Shown piece by piece: positions 47,283 through 56,109 of a DNA stretch of 64,000 nt. The notes beneath the pieces were generated by a model that did not search any database, was not told where the DNA came from, and saw only the letters and a program-made list of their open reading frames with translations. Where the stretch lies: contig JADJTX010000012.1 of NCBI GenBank assembly GCA_016710985.1, positions 93,970 to 157,969 on the forward strand, written 5' to 3'. A program made the translations under genes and the position numbers. Position 1 is the stretch's first letter. Every line of letters begins with the position of its first letter. The stretch is from Ignavibacteria bacterium. GTDB taxonomy: Bacteria; Bacteroidota; Ignavibacteria; Tepidaquicellales; Tepidaquicellaceae.

Positions 47283-47403
47283 GCATTGCTCTCACAGATT
47301 ACACAGATTAACACAGAATGGACATGGATATTATATTGAACCAGAACCCGAAAGAGCTTTGTAATATATCTGTGGAAATCTGTGTAATCTGTGAGAGCAA
47401 AGC
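47283..47403 (+). repeat. 34-base inverted repeat (MITE-like), CACAGATTACACAG type
   Basis: Left arm 47283-47316 and right arm 47370-47403 are complementary except for three positions; the core GCTCTCACAGATTACACAG is perfect. The loop of 53 bases shows no coding sequence. The CACAGATT..CACAG style resembles a dispersed repeat seen in many genomes, and a related CACAGAG block is at 54599. Confidence 0.8.
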
Positions 47404-47707
47404 TAAAGGTGTTTGAGAAATGCCGGAACAATTATAAATTGAATTACCGGGGATAGTTTTCAAGCACCGGAAAAATCAGTACAAAATGTTATTCTTTCTA
47501 ACTTTTTTGATCTAACTAAAAACGTTTTGGACAGCACTGATTAAAATTACATCGGAAATATTTATTTCCATTTTAAATTATGTAAACGATATGTAAGTTA
47601 GTCTGCTAGAAAATATTTTCAACCGGTCATAATGTTATCCATCCTGAAATATGAAAATCGATTTGAAAGTACACTAAGCGGATACAAAATTTTTTTAAAT
47701 CTTCACA

Positions 47708-48811
47708 ATGAACAACAGTAAATTCAAGAGCGAAATAATATTAGGATTCCATATAGCATTAGGGTTTGCACTGTCTTATTTTGCGCGATTAGCCCTGATC
47801 TATTCTTTGGGAATCCTGATATACGGACTGTACCGGCTCTACCTGCATCGAAACATGGATGAGGCGGCTCCAATGATCGCCGCCTATTTTGTAGGGAGTG
47901 AAGTTCTGTTGAGATTATTTTCCAGTACACTAAGTTACGAATTTGCAAAGTATGCTGCAGTTTTATTTCTGATCCTCGGATTGATGATGGGTAATGAGAA
48001 AAGGGAAAAGCCGATGATATACATATTATTTATTTTTCTCCTGCTGCCTTCCCTGTTAGTAATAGATTTTCCAACATTCAATGAAGCCAGGCAGATGGTT
48101 TCATTTAATCTGTCCGGACCGTTATGTCTGGGGGTTTCTGCCATTTACTTTTATAAAAGAAGAATATCAGCAATACAGTTAAGAAAGATCTTTCTAAATA
48201 TCCTTTATCCGATTACAACAATGACCATTGTGATATACTTTCGGGCAGGATCACTCGAGGAAGCATCCTTCACAACTGAATCCAATTTTCAGACCAGCGG
48301 AGGATTCGGACCAAATCAGGTATCTACAATTTTCGGGTTAGGAATAACTATAATTGCATTAGCATATTTTATGAACATCAGGCTGTTCAGGATAAAATAT
48401 CTTGACCTGTTTCTGATGTCTGCATTTTTAATCCGCGGTCTTGCAACATTTTCGCGCGGCGGAGTATTGGCTCCTTTTGTTGCTGTAGTATTGTGCGTGA
48501 TAATAATGACATTTACTGATAAAGGGTTTAAGCTCAGGGTAAATAATATGGTCTACGCTTTATTGGTAATTTCCATTATCGGATTCTTAGGGTTTAATTA
48601 CGTGAATGATGTCAGCGGAGGACTTCTGGAAATGAGGTTCAGAGGTGAGTCTATGTATAATCCGGAAAAAAGTAATTTATACAGCGGGCGTGATCAGATT
48701 TTACTGGAAGATCTGGAAATATTTGAGAAAAACATGGTGTTTGGCGTGGGACCGGGGATGGGAAACAAAGCAAGGGGAGAAATAAGCGGGGAGGAAATTT
48801 CTGCCACATAG
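47708..48811 (+). CDS. O-antigen ligase/polymerase family protein, N-terminal part
   Basis: Wzy/WaaL-type polytopic membrane protein. About nine hydrophobic segments between residues 12 and 300 are followed by a periplasmic loop with RFRGESMYNPEKSNLYSGRD near 311-330 (the conserved GR region) and FGVGPGMGN near 347-355, typical of the Wzy_C/O-antigen ligase domain. It either polymerises repeat units or joins the glycan to its anchor. The frame fails at ISAT; adding one C near 48806 restores SAHIEYSRLLAEHGFFG, the normal continuation with the conserved His. Confidence 0.82.
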   Translation: MNNSKFKSEIILGFHIALGFALSYFARLALIYSLGILIYGLYRLYLHRNMDEAAPMIAAYFVGSEVLLRLFSSTLSYEFAKYAAVLFLILGLMMGNEKREKPMIYILFIFLLLPSLLVIDFPTFNEARQMVSFNLSGPLCLGVSAIYFYKRRISAIQLRKIFLNILYPITTMTIVIYFRAGSLEEASFTTESNFQTSGGFGPNQVSTIFGLGITIIALAYFMNIRLFRIKYLDLFLMSAFLIRGLATFSRGGVLAPFVAVVLCVIIMTFTDKGFKLRVNNMVYALLVISIIGFLGFNYVNDVSGGLLEMRFRGESMYNPEKSNLYSGRDQILLEDLEIFEKNMVFGVGPGMGNKARGEISGEEISAT

Positions 48812-48852
48812 AATATTCAAGACTGTTAGCAGAGCATGGATTTTTCGGAATT

Positions 48853-49047
48853 GTGGCAATACTGATAATCTTATTGACACCCATAAGTTATTTTTTTAAA
48901 TTAAAATCTACTGACGACAGAATATTACTGATAATGTGTGTTGCATTTACCTGTATGACATTAGGACATTCGGCAATGAGAACAGCCTCACCCGGATTTA
49001 TGTACGGTCTTGCATTTCTTCATCTTGTGCGAAGACCCCGAGTATGA
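48853..49047 (+). CDS. O-antigen ligase/polymerase family protein, C-terminal part
   Basis: Continuation of 47708-48811. The frame is really open from about 48806 (HIEYSRLLAEHGFFGIVAIL), with two further membrane helices (IVAILIILLTPISYFF, ILLIMCVAFTCMTLGHS) and FMYGLAFLHLV near the end. ATG at 48853 is internal. Its stop overlaps the next GT start by 4 bases (49044-49047). Confidence 0.75.
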   Translation: MAILIILLTPISYFFKLKSTDDRILLIMCVAFTCMTLGHSAMRTASPGFMYGLAFLHLVRRPRV

Positions 49048-50069
49048 TCCTTTATGCCGGCAACTATCTTTCCAAACATGGTTTAAATCCAACTTTCATA
49101 GAGTCGCTTACTCCTAAGCTTCAGGAATTCTATGACATAAAATCAGTCTCAGATAAAAAAAATAAAATCATAAGATTATTTGACATGCTCTATAATCTTC
49201 TGAGCCACAAAAATGAAATCAAGCTTGTGCTAATTGACTCATACTGCGGACAGGCATTCTGGTATACTTACATCATTGCAAGAATATGCGTCTTATTTAA
49301 AATTCCATATGTTCCGATTCTTCACTCCGGAACGTACCCGGACCGCCTCAGGCAGTCACCGGAATTCAGCAGATTTATTTTTTCCAATGCAGCGAAGATC
49401 ATATCTCCTTCCCTTTATCTCAAAAAGCATTTTGATGGTGCAGGATTTAATGCCGAGTACATACCGAATTTCATTCAGATTGAAAATTATCAATACAAGC
49501 AGAGAGAGAACGTTAAGACAAAACTCTTATGGGTCAGAGCTTTCGAAGATACTTATAATCCGGTACTTGCAATAGAGATACTCTTTAAGCTGAGATCAAA
49601 ATTTCCAGATACTGAACTGTGTATGGTAGGACCTGATCTTGACGGAACATTAAGTAAAGTCATTGAAAGAGCAAATGAACTGGGAGTAAATGATTCATTG
49701 AAATTAACAGGACGGCTGGGAAGAAAGGAATGGATCGAGCTATCAAAGGATTATGATATATTCATTAACACAACTGATTTTGATAATCATCCTATAAGCG
49801 TAATTGAGGCGATGGCTCTTGGTTTACCTGTCGTTTCCACCAACGCAGGTGGTCTGCCTTTTCTGATTGAAAGTTGTGAAGACGGGATATTGCTGAATAA
49901 GAATGATTCAGATGGATTTGTAAATGCCATTGAAAAAATAATTTCTGATAATGAGTTACTTTTAAAGATCACAGCTAATGCAAGAAAAAAAGTTGAGGGG
50001 TTTGACTGGGCTGTGATAAGGCAAAAATGGTTTGATGTTATTGATCCTTTAGCCGGAGTTCATAAATGA
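49044..50069 (+). CDS. Glycosyltransferase family 4
   Basis: A 341-residue GT4. ATG at 49044 inside the ligase stop gives MILYAGNYLSKHGLNPTFIE, a normal GT4 beginning; a longer frame from 48936 would add 36 residues that are only the ligase tail in another frame. VRAFEDTYNPVLAIEILFKL opens the donor domain and NTTDFDNHPISVIEAMALG holds the donor motif, with His-Pro-Ile in place of the more usual Glu-Gly-Phe, so the first Glu is replaced. Intact. Confidence 0.83.
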   Translation: MILYAGNYLSKHGLNPTFIESLTPKLQEFYDIKSVSDKKNKIIRLFDMLYNLLSHKNEIKLVLIDSYCGQAFWYTYIIARICVLFKIPYVPILHSGTYPDRLRQSPEFSRFIFSNAAKIISPSLYLKKHFDGAGFNAEYIPNFIQIENYQYKQRENVKTKLLWVRAFEDTYNPVLAIEILFKLRSKFPDTELCMVGPDLDGTLSKVIERANELGVNDSLKLTGRLGRKEWIELSKDYDIFINTTDFDNHPISVIEAMALGLPVVSTNAGGLPFLIESCEDGILLNKNDSDGFVNAIEKIISDNELLLKITANARKKVEGFDWAVIRQKWFDVIDPLAGVHK

Positions 50070-50135
50070 AATGCCATTCATAAAAATTGATGAGATATAT
50101 CCGGATTAAACAATTTCATACATATTAAAAATAAT

Positions 50136-51020
50136 TTGAAGCTGGCAATACTTACGCAATATTTTTATCCGGAGATGGGAGCGCCGCCTAACAGGTTACT
50201 GGAGCTTTCAAAAGGTTTTAAGGAAAAGGGCTGGGATGTATCTGTAGTTACCGCTTTGCCTAACTATCCCAGGGGTAAAATTTTTGACGGGTATAAAGGT
50301 AAGTTCAGCGCAGAGGAAAATAAAGACGGAATATCAATAAAAAGATATTGGCTGTATGCTTCTGTTTCGGCGAGAGCAATTCCGAGAATCATTTCAATGC
50401 TCTCGTTTTCATTTACAAGTTTATTCAGCGCTTCTTTTCTAAAAAAAAAGGCACCTGATTATTTATTCGTTGAAAGTCCGCCTCTGACACTTGCATTCAG
50501 CGCTTTGCTGCTGTCAAAATTCATCGGGACAAAGCTGATCATGAATGTTTCTGATATCTGGCCTTTATCAGCAAAAGAGCTGGGAGTTATCGGCGATGGA
50601 TTTTTATATAAAAGACTGGAAAGCTTTGAGAGATACTTGTATAAAAAGTCATTCATTTGTTCGGGGCAGTCTGAAGAAATAACCGCACATATTCAAAAGA
50701 GCGGAGGGAAGAGTGTTTATCTTTTCAGGAACGGTGTTGATGTCAGGAGATTTAAAGTTTCAAACAGAGAATTTAATAAAGGCGATAACATAAAGATAGT
50801 TTACGCAGGCTTACTTGGAGTAGCGCAGGGAATTTATGAAATATCAAGGAACATAGACTTTAAAGAGCTTGGCGCAGAGCTGCACATATACGGGGAAGGA
50901 GCTGAAAAAGAAAAACTGATGAAGTATTTGAAAGAAAATCCCGGCAAAAACATTATACTTAAGAAAGCTGTGAGCAGGAAGAGATCCCGGCAATACTGCC
51001 CGAATATTATTGTACGATAA
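50136..51020 (+). CDS. Glycosyltransferase family 4 (WbuB-like), N-terminal part
   Basis: A WbuB-type GT4. LTQYFYPEMGAPPNRLLELS near residues 6-25 and TALPNYPRGKIFDGYKG near 40-56 are subgroup hallmarks, followed by SPPLTLAFSALLLSKFIG and NVSDIWPLSAKELG near 140-153. The donor domain starts at IKIVYAGLLGVAQGI near 222. The frame is lost after KKAVSR at a GG near 50982; one more G gives SREEIPAILPEYYCTIIPL and joins the next fragment. Enzymes of this type often transfer FucNAc or a related amino sugar. Confidence 0.8.
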   Translation: MKLAILTQYFYPEMGAPPNRLLELSKGFKEKGWDVSVVTALPNYPRGKIFDGYKGKFSAEENKDGISIKRYWLYASVSARAIPRIISMLSFSFTSLFSASFLKKKAPDYLFVESPPLTLAFSALLLSKFIGTKLIMNVSDIWPLSAKELGVIGDGFLYKRLESFERYLYKKSFICSGQSEEITAHIQKSGGKSVYLFRNGVDVRRFKVSNREFNKGDNIKIVYAGLLGVAQGIYEISRNIDFKELGAELHIYGEGAEKEKLMKYLKENPGKNIILKKAVSRKRSRQYCPNIIVR

Positions 51021-51049
51021 TCCCTCTTGTTAATAATATATATGGGGCG

Positions 51050-51319
51050 GTGCCGTCAAAGATTTATGAAGCAATGGCAGCCGGGCTGCCGGTTTTGTTT
51101 TCAGGGACCGGTGAAGGTGCAAAAATTATTAAGGAAAACAGAGCAGGGTTTGTTTCCGGTCCAAAAGATTATGAGTCGTTAAAGGAAAACATACTGAAGA
51201 TTAAAAATTCAATTGAGTTAAGAAATGAAATGTCAGTTAACGGAAGGAAAACAGCAGAAGAAAAATTTGACAGGAACATTATCATAGAAAAGTTTTCTCA
51301 AAAATTAATGTCATTGTGA
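51050..51319 (+). CDS. Glycosyltransferase family 4 (WbuB-like), C-terminal part
   Basis: End of the gene at 50136. PSKIYEAMAAGLPVLFSGTG near residues 2-21 contains the donor-binding KxYEAMA(A/S)G typical of this subgroup. The frame is open from about 50983. Joined length is near 395 residues. Not an independent gene. Confidence 0.75.
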   Translation: MPSKIYEAMAAGLPVLFSGTGEGAKIIKENRAGFVSGPKDYESLKENILKIKNSIELRNEMSVNGRKTAEEKFDRNIIIEKFSQKLMSL

Positions 51320-51332
51320 AAATCAATCCGCG

Positions 51333-51983
51333 ATGAATGAAATCATAAATTCAAAGAGTACTGATCTTGAAAAAATTGCAGTCTGTCACCGGTCAGCATT
51401 CCCCGATTCTTTAAGTTCAAAAATGGGGATCACATATCTGAAGAAAATGATCGAGTGGTACATAACTGATGAAAAAAGATTTTTATTTCACATTGAGGAA
51501 AACGAAAAATGCATTGGTTATTGCGGAGGTATGATACAGGACGGGACTGAAGCTACCGGCTCTGCAAGCGGCATGATTCAGTACAGCTTCAATGAAGCGA
51601 TCAAAGCGATAATGCTCAGGCCGTGGTTATTATTCCATAAGGAATTAATTTCAAAGTACAGGCTCATTTACAAAAATTTCAAAATGAGATTTAAAAAGAA
51701 AGATCTTAATCCGAAAAAAAAGCCAGCAGGGAAAAAACCTGAAGTGAAGGAAAGAAAAGCGGGACTTGTAGTTATTGGAGTTTCAGCAAACTATCAGGGA
51801 AAGGGATTTGGTTCCGTACTGCTGAGAGAATTTGAAAACAGGGCAAAGGAAAAGAAAATAAATTTAATGGAGCTTACAGTTCGAAATGATAACGCAGCAG
51901 CAATAAAGTCATATGAAAGAAACGGATGGGTAAGATTCAAGCTTGCCGGCAATTCACTTGAGATGCATAAAAATTTAAACTAA
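51333..51983 (+). CDS. GNAT family N-acetyltransferase
   Basis: A 216-residue GNAT protein. LVVIGVSANYQGKGFGSVLL near residues 143-162 contains the Q/RxxGxG/A acetyl-CoA loop (QGKGFG), and LTVRNDNAAAIKSYERNGW near 181-199 is the closing motif. A basic, lysine-rich linker (about residues 110-138) splits the domain. In this locus it probably acetylates an amino sugar nucleotide, as in WecD-type enzymes acting after a WecE-type transaminase; that link is inference. Confidence 0.82.
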   Translation: MNEIINSKSTDLEKIAVCHRSAFPDSLSSKMGITYLKKMIEWYITDEKRFLFHIEENEKCIGYCGGMIQDGTEATGSASGMIQYSFNEAIKAIMLRPWLLFHKELISKYRLIYKNFKMRFKKKDLNPKKKPAGKKPEVKERKAGLVVIGVSANYQGKGFGSVLLREFENRAKEKKINLMELTVRNDNAAAIKSYERNGWVRFKLAGNSLEMHKNLN

Positions 51984-52012
51984 CTATTTAATCTTACTAA
52001 AATTTACTGACA

Positions 52013-52972
52013 TTGAAATTATTAATAACAGGCGCGGCGGGATTTATCGGATATCATATCAGTAAAAAATTATGTGAAGAAGGTCTTGATGTAACCGGAG
52101 CTGATAATCTTAATTCTTATTATGATGTAACTTTAAAAGAATCCCGTCTAAAGGTCTTAAGTGAATTCAGTAATTTCAGATTTTACAAAACAGACCTTGC
52201 AGAAAAGGAAGAGCTTGAGAAGCTTTTTGAAAAGGAAAAATTTGACACCATTATAAATCTTGCTGCACAGCCTGGCGTGAGGTATTCGATCACAAATCCG
52301 GAAGTCAGCATACGAAATAACATAAATGCATTTTTTAATCTGCTTGAATGCTGTAAAAAATATTCAGTAAAGACATTAATATTTGCTTCATCGAGTTCGG
52401 TTTACGGTAACAGCGGGAAAATACCATTTTCCGTTGATGACAATGTTGATCATCCTGTTTCACTTTATGCCGCTACAAAAAAGTCAAATGAATTAATGGC
52501 ATATACTTATCATCATCTTTATAAATTCACAACCATCGGCTTAAGATTTTTTACTGTTTACGGACCATTCGGCAGACCGGACATGGCTTACTTTAAGTTT
52601 TCGGACAGCATTATCAAAGGCAAACCAATTGATGTCTACAACAACGGTGACATGTTCCGGGATTTTACTTACATTGATGATGTAGTCGAATCAGTTTTCA
52701 GGCTGATCAAAAAAGAATTTAAGAATGAATATAAAATATATAATATAGGAGGAGAGCATCCGGAGAATCTTCTTCACTTTATTGATATATTAGAGAAGCA
52801 GCTTGGAAGGGAAGCAATTAAAGTATTCAAAGAGATGCAGCCAGGGGATGTAAAGATCACATGTGCGGATTCATCAGAGCTTGCCGAGTTCATTGATTAC
52901 AAACCGGAAATCCGGATTGAAGAAGGGCTGAAAAAGTTTATACAATGGTACAGGGAATATTATAAGTGTTAA
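52013..52972 (+). CDS. NAD-dependent epimerase, UDP-glucuronate 4-epimerase-like
   Basis: A 319-residue extended SDR. LITGAAGFIGYHISKKL near residues 4-20 binds NAD; ADNLNSYYDVTLKESRL near 30-46 is characteristic of the UDP-GlcA 4-epimerase (LspL/Cap1J-like) group; SSSSVYG near 125 and YAATKKSNE near 147-155 give the Ser/Tyr/Lys site; FFTVYGPFGRPDMAYFKF follows. It would make UDP-galacturonate, an acidic sugar for the glycan. TTG start. Confidence 0.85.
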   Translation: MKLLITGAAGFIGYHISKKLCEEGLDVTGADNLNSYYDVTLKESRLKVLSEFSNFRFYKTDLAEKEELEKLFEKEKFDTIINLAAQPGVRYSITNPEVSIRNNINAFFNLLECCKKYSVKTLIFASSSSVYGNSGKIPFSVDDNVDHPVSLYAATKKSNELMAYTYHHLYKFTTIGLRFFTVYGPFGRPDMAYFKFSDSIIKGKPIDVYNNGDMFRDFTYIDDVVESVFRLIKKEFKNEYKIYNIGGEHPENLLHFIDILEKQLGREAIKVFKEMQPGDVKITCADSSELAEFIDYKPEIRIEEGLKKFIQWYREYYKC

Positions 52973-52982
52973 ATTATTTAAA

Positions 52983-54593
52983 ATGATATCATTAACAAGA
53001 AATAATTTCATTTCAAGAAACACTTTTCTGATCAGTTCGCTGCTGCTGATAATCATTTTTCTCATTACACGGCTGCCGTATTACCTTCATTATTCTTTTC
53101 TGAAAATATCATTTGACAGCGCTTCATATTGTGTAGTAGCATTTAACATTCTTGATCTGAAAACTCCGTTATTTGAAATAAGGACACCGGGCTACCCGGC
53201 ATTCCTTGCCGCTGTCTGGCTCTTTTCGAAGACAATGTACTGTGTATCTCTCATGCAGAGTTTATTCACTCTGTTCACATCGTTATTCTTCTTAAAGGTG
53301 ATCAATAAGTATTACAGAAATCTTCTTCTTCTGTTTGCAGTTTCTCTTTCAGTTTACATTTCTTCTTCATATTACATGGCGCTTGAGCCGGCATTGCTGA
53401 CCGAAGGATTGTTCGTAAATTTACTGATACTGACAACTGCATTTCTGATAATGTCATTAAAGGAAAACAAGATCTCTTACTGGATATTATTTTCAGCGGC
53501 AATTGCAGTTACTATAGTTGTAAGACCGGCAGGACTATTTCTCGTTTCGTTGATCATATTAATTGCAATCTATTTTGTGATTAAGAAGTACAGTTTGAAA
53601 TACTATGCATCTCTTGTTTTACCTTTTACAGTAATAATTTTAAGCCTGTGCGCATATAATTATGCGACTCTGAAGTCATTTACAATTACGCCGTTTGGTG
53701 AATCAAACATGTCAGGAGTTACAATAACATTCATGGAGCCGTCACCGGAGTATCCTGAATTTGTAAATGATGCAATAAATAAAGTACTCAGTGAGATACC
53801 GAAAAAGGACGGACCATATGTCAGGAATTCGTTTGGGGTTACAAAGCTCTATGATGTTTTTCTGTTTAATTATCACAGGGTTATAAATCTGGTGGATAAC
53901 ATCATGGCTTATGATTCAACTCTCACATACACTGAGATACAGCCGATGATAAGAAGCATTTATGTCGATGCAATAAAAAAATATCCCGAAGTTTACGGAA
54001 AATTTGTTCTTGTAAATTTTATTCAGTTCTTCAAGAACGTGAGTAAGACCGTGATATTATTTGATGAGTCGGAGAAGTCATACAGAAATATTATATTAGA
54101 AAAGAAAATTCTGAAAAAGCTTGAAGAAGGCGGATGGCAGCAGGTATCATCGAATCCGGCGGATTATGAAAAGGTGATAAATTTTTACCGGGATGAGATT
54201 GAAAGTCATTCCAACTCTGAGTATGTAACAGTTCTGGAATCAGGACAGATTGAGATCAGACAGACATTTCTTAAAACAGTTTATGAATTTTATGAAAAGG
54301 TGTACAACCTTTTGTTTAGAAATATTTTTTGGACGATATTATTCGGATTTACTTTTTTGTTAAGTACATACAGATTAGTAAAAAGTAAATTTTCGGATAC
54401 GGATGCATTCATCTTTTTTCTGATCGGGATTATGTTTTTGTCAAAAGCGCTGATGGTAAGCCTTGTAGAGTGTTCGCTGGAGAGATACAGTTACACGGTT
54501 GAATTCGCATACTATTTCAGTCTGCCGTTTTTAATTCTGTTCCTGAGAAAACCTAAGGGTAATACAGAGACGGAACATTCTGTAAAAGACTAA
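52983..54593 (+). CDS. GT-C-type membrane glycosyltransferase (GT39-like)
   Basis: A 536-residue polytopic protein. TM segments near 14-33, 80-105, 110-130, 140-160, 165-185, 187-205 and four more after a soluble part. The first loop has ISFDSASYCVVAFNIL with the Asp of the GT-C active loop, then RTPGYPAFLAAVW, a motif shared with PMT/ArnT-like enzymes. A soluble domain of about 200 residues (230-440) precedes the last helices, which is longer than usual. Function beyond family level unknown. It starts 11 bases after the epimerase. Confidence 0.75.
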   Translation: MISLTRNNFISRNTFLISSLLLIIIFLITRLPYYLHYSFLKISFDSASYCVVAFNILDLKTPLFEIRTPGYPAFLAAVWLFSKTMYCVSLMQSLFTLFTSLFFLKVINKYYRNLLLLFAVSLSVYISSSYYMALEPALLTEGLFVNLLILTTAFLIMSLKENKISYWILFSAAIAVTIVVRPAGLFLVSLIILIAIYFVIKKYSLKYYASLVLPFTVIILSLCAYNYATLKSFTITPFGESNMSGVTITFMEPSPEYPEFVNDAINKVLSEIPKKDGPYVRNSFGVTKLYDVFLFNYHRVINLVDNIMAYDSTLTYTEIQPMIRSIYVDAIKKYPEVYGKFVLVNFIQFFKNVSKTVILFDESEKSYRNIILEKKILKKLEEGGWQQVSSNPADYEKVINFYRDEIESHSNSEYVTVLESGQIEIRQTFLKTVYEFYEKVYNLLFRNIFWTILFGFTFLLSTYRLVKSKFSDTDAFIFFLIGIMFLSKALMVSLVECSLERYSYTVEFAYYFSLPFLILFLRKPKGNTETEHSVKD

Positions 54594-54598
54594 AAAAT

Positions 54599-54637
54599 AC
54601 CACAGAGAAACAAAGGACACAGAGTAACACAGAGATT
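54599..54637 (+). repeat. CACAGAG-type dispersed repeat
   Basis: ACCACAGAGAAACAAAGG, then ACACAGAGTAACACAGAG: three ACACAGAG/CCACAGAG steps after the gene stop at 54593. It resembles a repeat type common in many bacterial intergenic regions and is related in style to 47283-47403. Confidence 0.6.
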
Positions 54638-54738
54638 ATTTTTCTATCCGCAGTTTATTAAGAAATAACAAACTTCATTTGTTTTTCAGAGTTTAAAAAT
54701 AATATTTCAACAAATACCTAACTAATACAACTACAAAC

Positions 54739-55953
54739 ATGATACCATTTTCACCCCCATACATTGATGATGATGTAAAAAATGAAGTCCTTGATTCACT
54801 CAACTCAGGATGGATAACAACCGGTCCGAAGGTAAAAGCACTCGAGAAGGAAGTCTCAAAAATTACAGGCATTGAAAACGTTTTGTGCGTAAATTCAGCT
54901 ACATCAGCAATGATGCTGATGCTTCACTGGTTTGGGATTGGCAAAGGCGATGAAGTGATTATTCCGGCATACACATACTGCGCAACGGCGCTTGCAGTCA
55001 TGCATCTCGGAGCAAAAGCAGTCATGATCGATGTAACAAAAGATTTCTGCATTGATACGGATAAAATACGAAAAGTAATTACACCGCGAACTAAAGCGAT
55101 AATTCCGGTTGACATCGGAGGATATCCCTGTGACTATGATGAAATTCATGACATTGTAAATCATGATGAAATAAAAAAATTATTTATTTCAGTCAATGAA
55201 ACTCAGAGAATGCTGGGAAGGATATTTGTAATGGCTGACTCGGCGCATTCAATAGGCGCTGTATACAAAGGCAGGCAAAGCGGAACACTATGTGATGCAA
55301 CAGTATTCTCGTTTCATGCTGTCAAAAATGTAACAACAGCTGAAGGGGGCGCAATATGTCTTAATCTCCCTGGGAAATTTAATAATGAGGAATTGTATAA
55401 ATGGCTCAGATTGCTTTCACTAAACGGACAGACAAAAGACGCCTTTACAAAATCGCAGGGAGGCAGCTGGAAATATGATATAGTTTATCCCGGATTCAAG
55501 ATCAACCTGAATGATCTCTGTGCTGCGGTGGGACTTGCTCAAATCAGAAAATACAGTAATGATCTGTTGATTAAACGAAAAAAAATTTTTGAAAAGTATG
55601 ATAAAGGATTTGGTAAATATCACTGGGCTGAGCTGCCGCCTGCATTGACAAATGAAAAGGAAACGTCTTATCATGTATATCTTTTGAGAATAAAAGGAAT
55701 TACTGAAGATCAGAGGGACAGAATTATTGAAGAAATAAGCAAAAGGGAAGTTGCTGTAAATGTTCATTTTACACCGCTGCCTATGCTGAAGATATTCAAA
55801 GAAAGGAATTATGACATTAATGATTATCCCGTCAGCTATGATAATTACTCAAGGGAGATCACGCTGCCTGTTTACCCGCAGTTATCTGACGATGATACAG
55901 AAAAAGTAATACAGTCGGTGATTGAATCATATGATGAAGTAATTGATAATTGA
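54739..55953 (+). CDS. DegT/DnrJ/EryC1/StrS family aminotransferase
   Basis: Intact 404-residue PLP sugar aminotransferase. NSATSAMMLMLHWFGIGKGD near residues 53-72 is the phosphate loop, MADSAHSIGAVYKG near 165-178 holds the cofactor Asp and FHAVKNVTTAEGG near 192-204 has Lys196. An insertion of about 20 residues around 140-160 (DEIKKLFISVNETQRMLGR) makes it longer than usual. It sits just upstream of the initiating sugar transferase, so its product may be the first sugar of the repeat unit. Confidence 0.9.
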   Translation: MIPFSPPYIDDDVKNEVLDSLNSGWITTGPKVKALEKEVSKITGIENVLCVNSATSAMMLMLHWFGIGKGDEVIIPAYTYCATALAVMHLGAKAVMIDVTKDFCIDTDKIRKVITPRTKAIIPVDIGGYPCDYDEIHDIVNHDEIKKLFISVNETQRMLGRIFVMADSAHSIGAVYKGRQSGTLCDATVFSFHAVKNVTTAEGGAICLNLPGKFNNEELYKWLRLLSLNGQTKDAFTKSQGGSWKYDIVYPGFKINLNDLCAAVGLAQIRKYSNDLLIKRKKIFEKYDKGFGKYHWAELPPALTNEKETSYHVYLLRIKGITEDQRDRIIEEISKREVAVNVHFTPLPMLKIFKERNYDINDYPVSYDNYSREITLPVYPQLSDDDTEKVIQSVIESYDEVIDN

Positions 55954-55968
55954 TAATTGATAATTGAT
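55944..55968 (+). repeat. TGATAAT heptamer repeat over the stop codon
   Basis: TGATAAT repeated three times, then TGAT. The TGA stop of the aminotransferase (55951-55953) is the start of the second unit, so the array begins within the gene end. Confidence 0.8.
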
Positions 55969-55981
55969 ATCTGATAACTGA

Positions 55982-56082
55982 AGTTACGCAATGAGTAACT
56001 TTCGTTTCTAAAGACGGTGGTAATTTTATTTTCTAAGAATAAGTTTATTGGTTTTTAAATTAGGATCCTATCTTGCGTAACT
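55982..56082 (+). repeat. Inverted repeat AGTTACGCAA ... TTGCGTAACT
   Basis: The 10-base arms at 55982-55991 and 56073-56082 are perfectly complementary, separated by 81 AT-rich bases. It lies between the aminotransferase and the initiating transferase. Role unknown; it could be a small mobile repeat or a regulatory structure. Confidence 0.55.
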
Positions 56083-56109
56083 TTAGATTCTAATATTGTA
56101 TAATTAATA

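Larger units (their letters stand above)
46856..47707. other. Gene-free mosaic of repeats between two polysaccharide gene blocks
   Basis: No credible reading frame on either strand in 852 bases. It holds a 26-base direct repeat pair, a shorter direct repeat pair (24 bases) at 47210 and 47525, an 11-base perfect hairpin, a long imperfect palindrome at about 46992-47146, and a 34-base inverted repeat. The pattern suggests remnants of small non-autonomous mobile elements. It is the only long break in the polysaccharide cluster. Confidence 0.7.

Noticed and set aside
46856..47707. Insertion sequence with transposase
   Set aside because: Repeats and inverted ends are present, but there is no open frame of transposase size on either strand.
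48936..49043. Upstream extension of the GT4 at 49044
   Set aside because: These 36 codons are the out-of-frame tail of the O-antigen ligase gene; ATG 49044 within the ligase stop gives a normal GT4 N-terminus.
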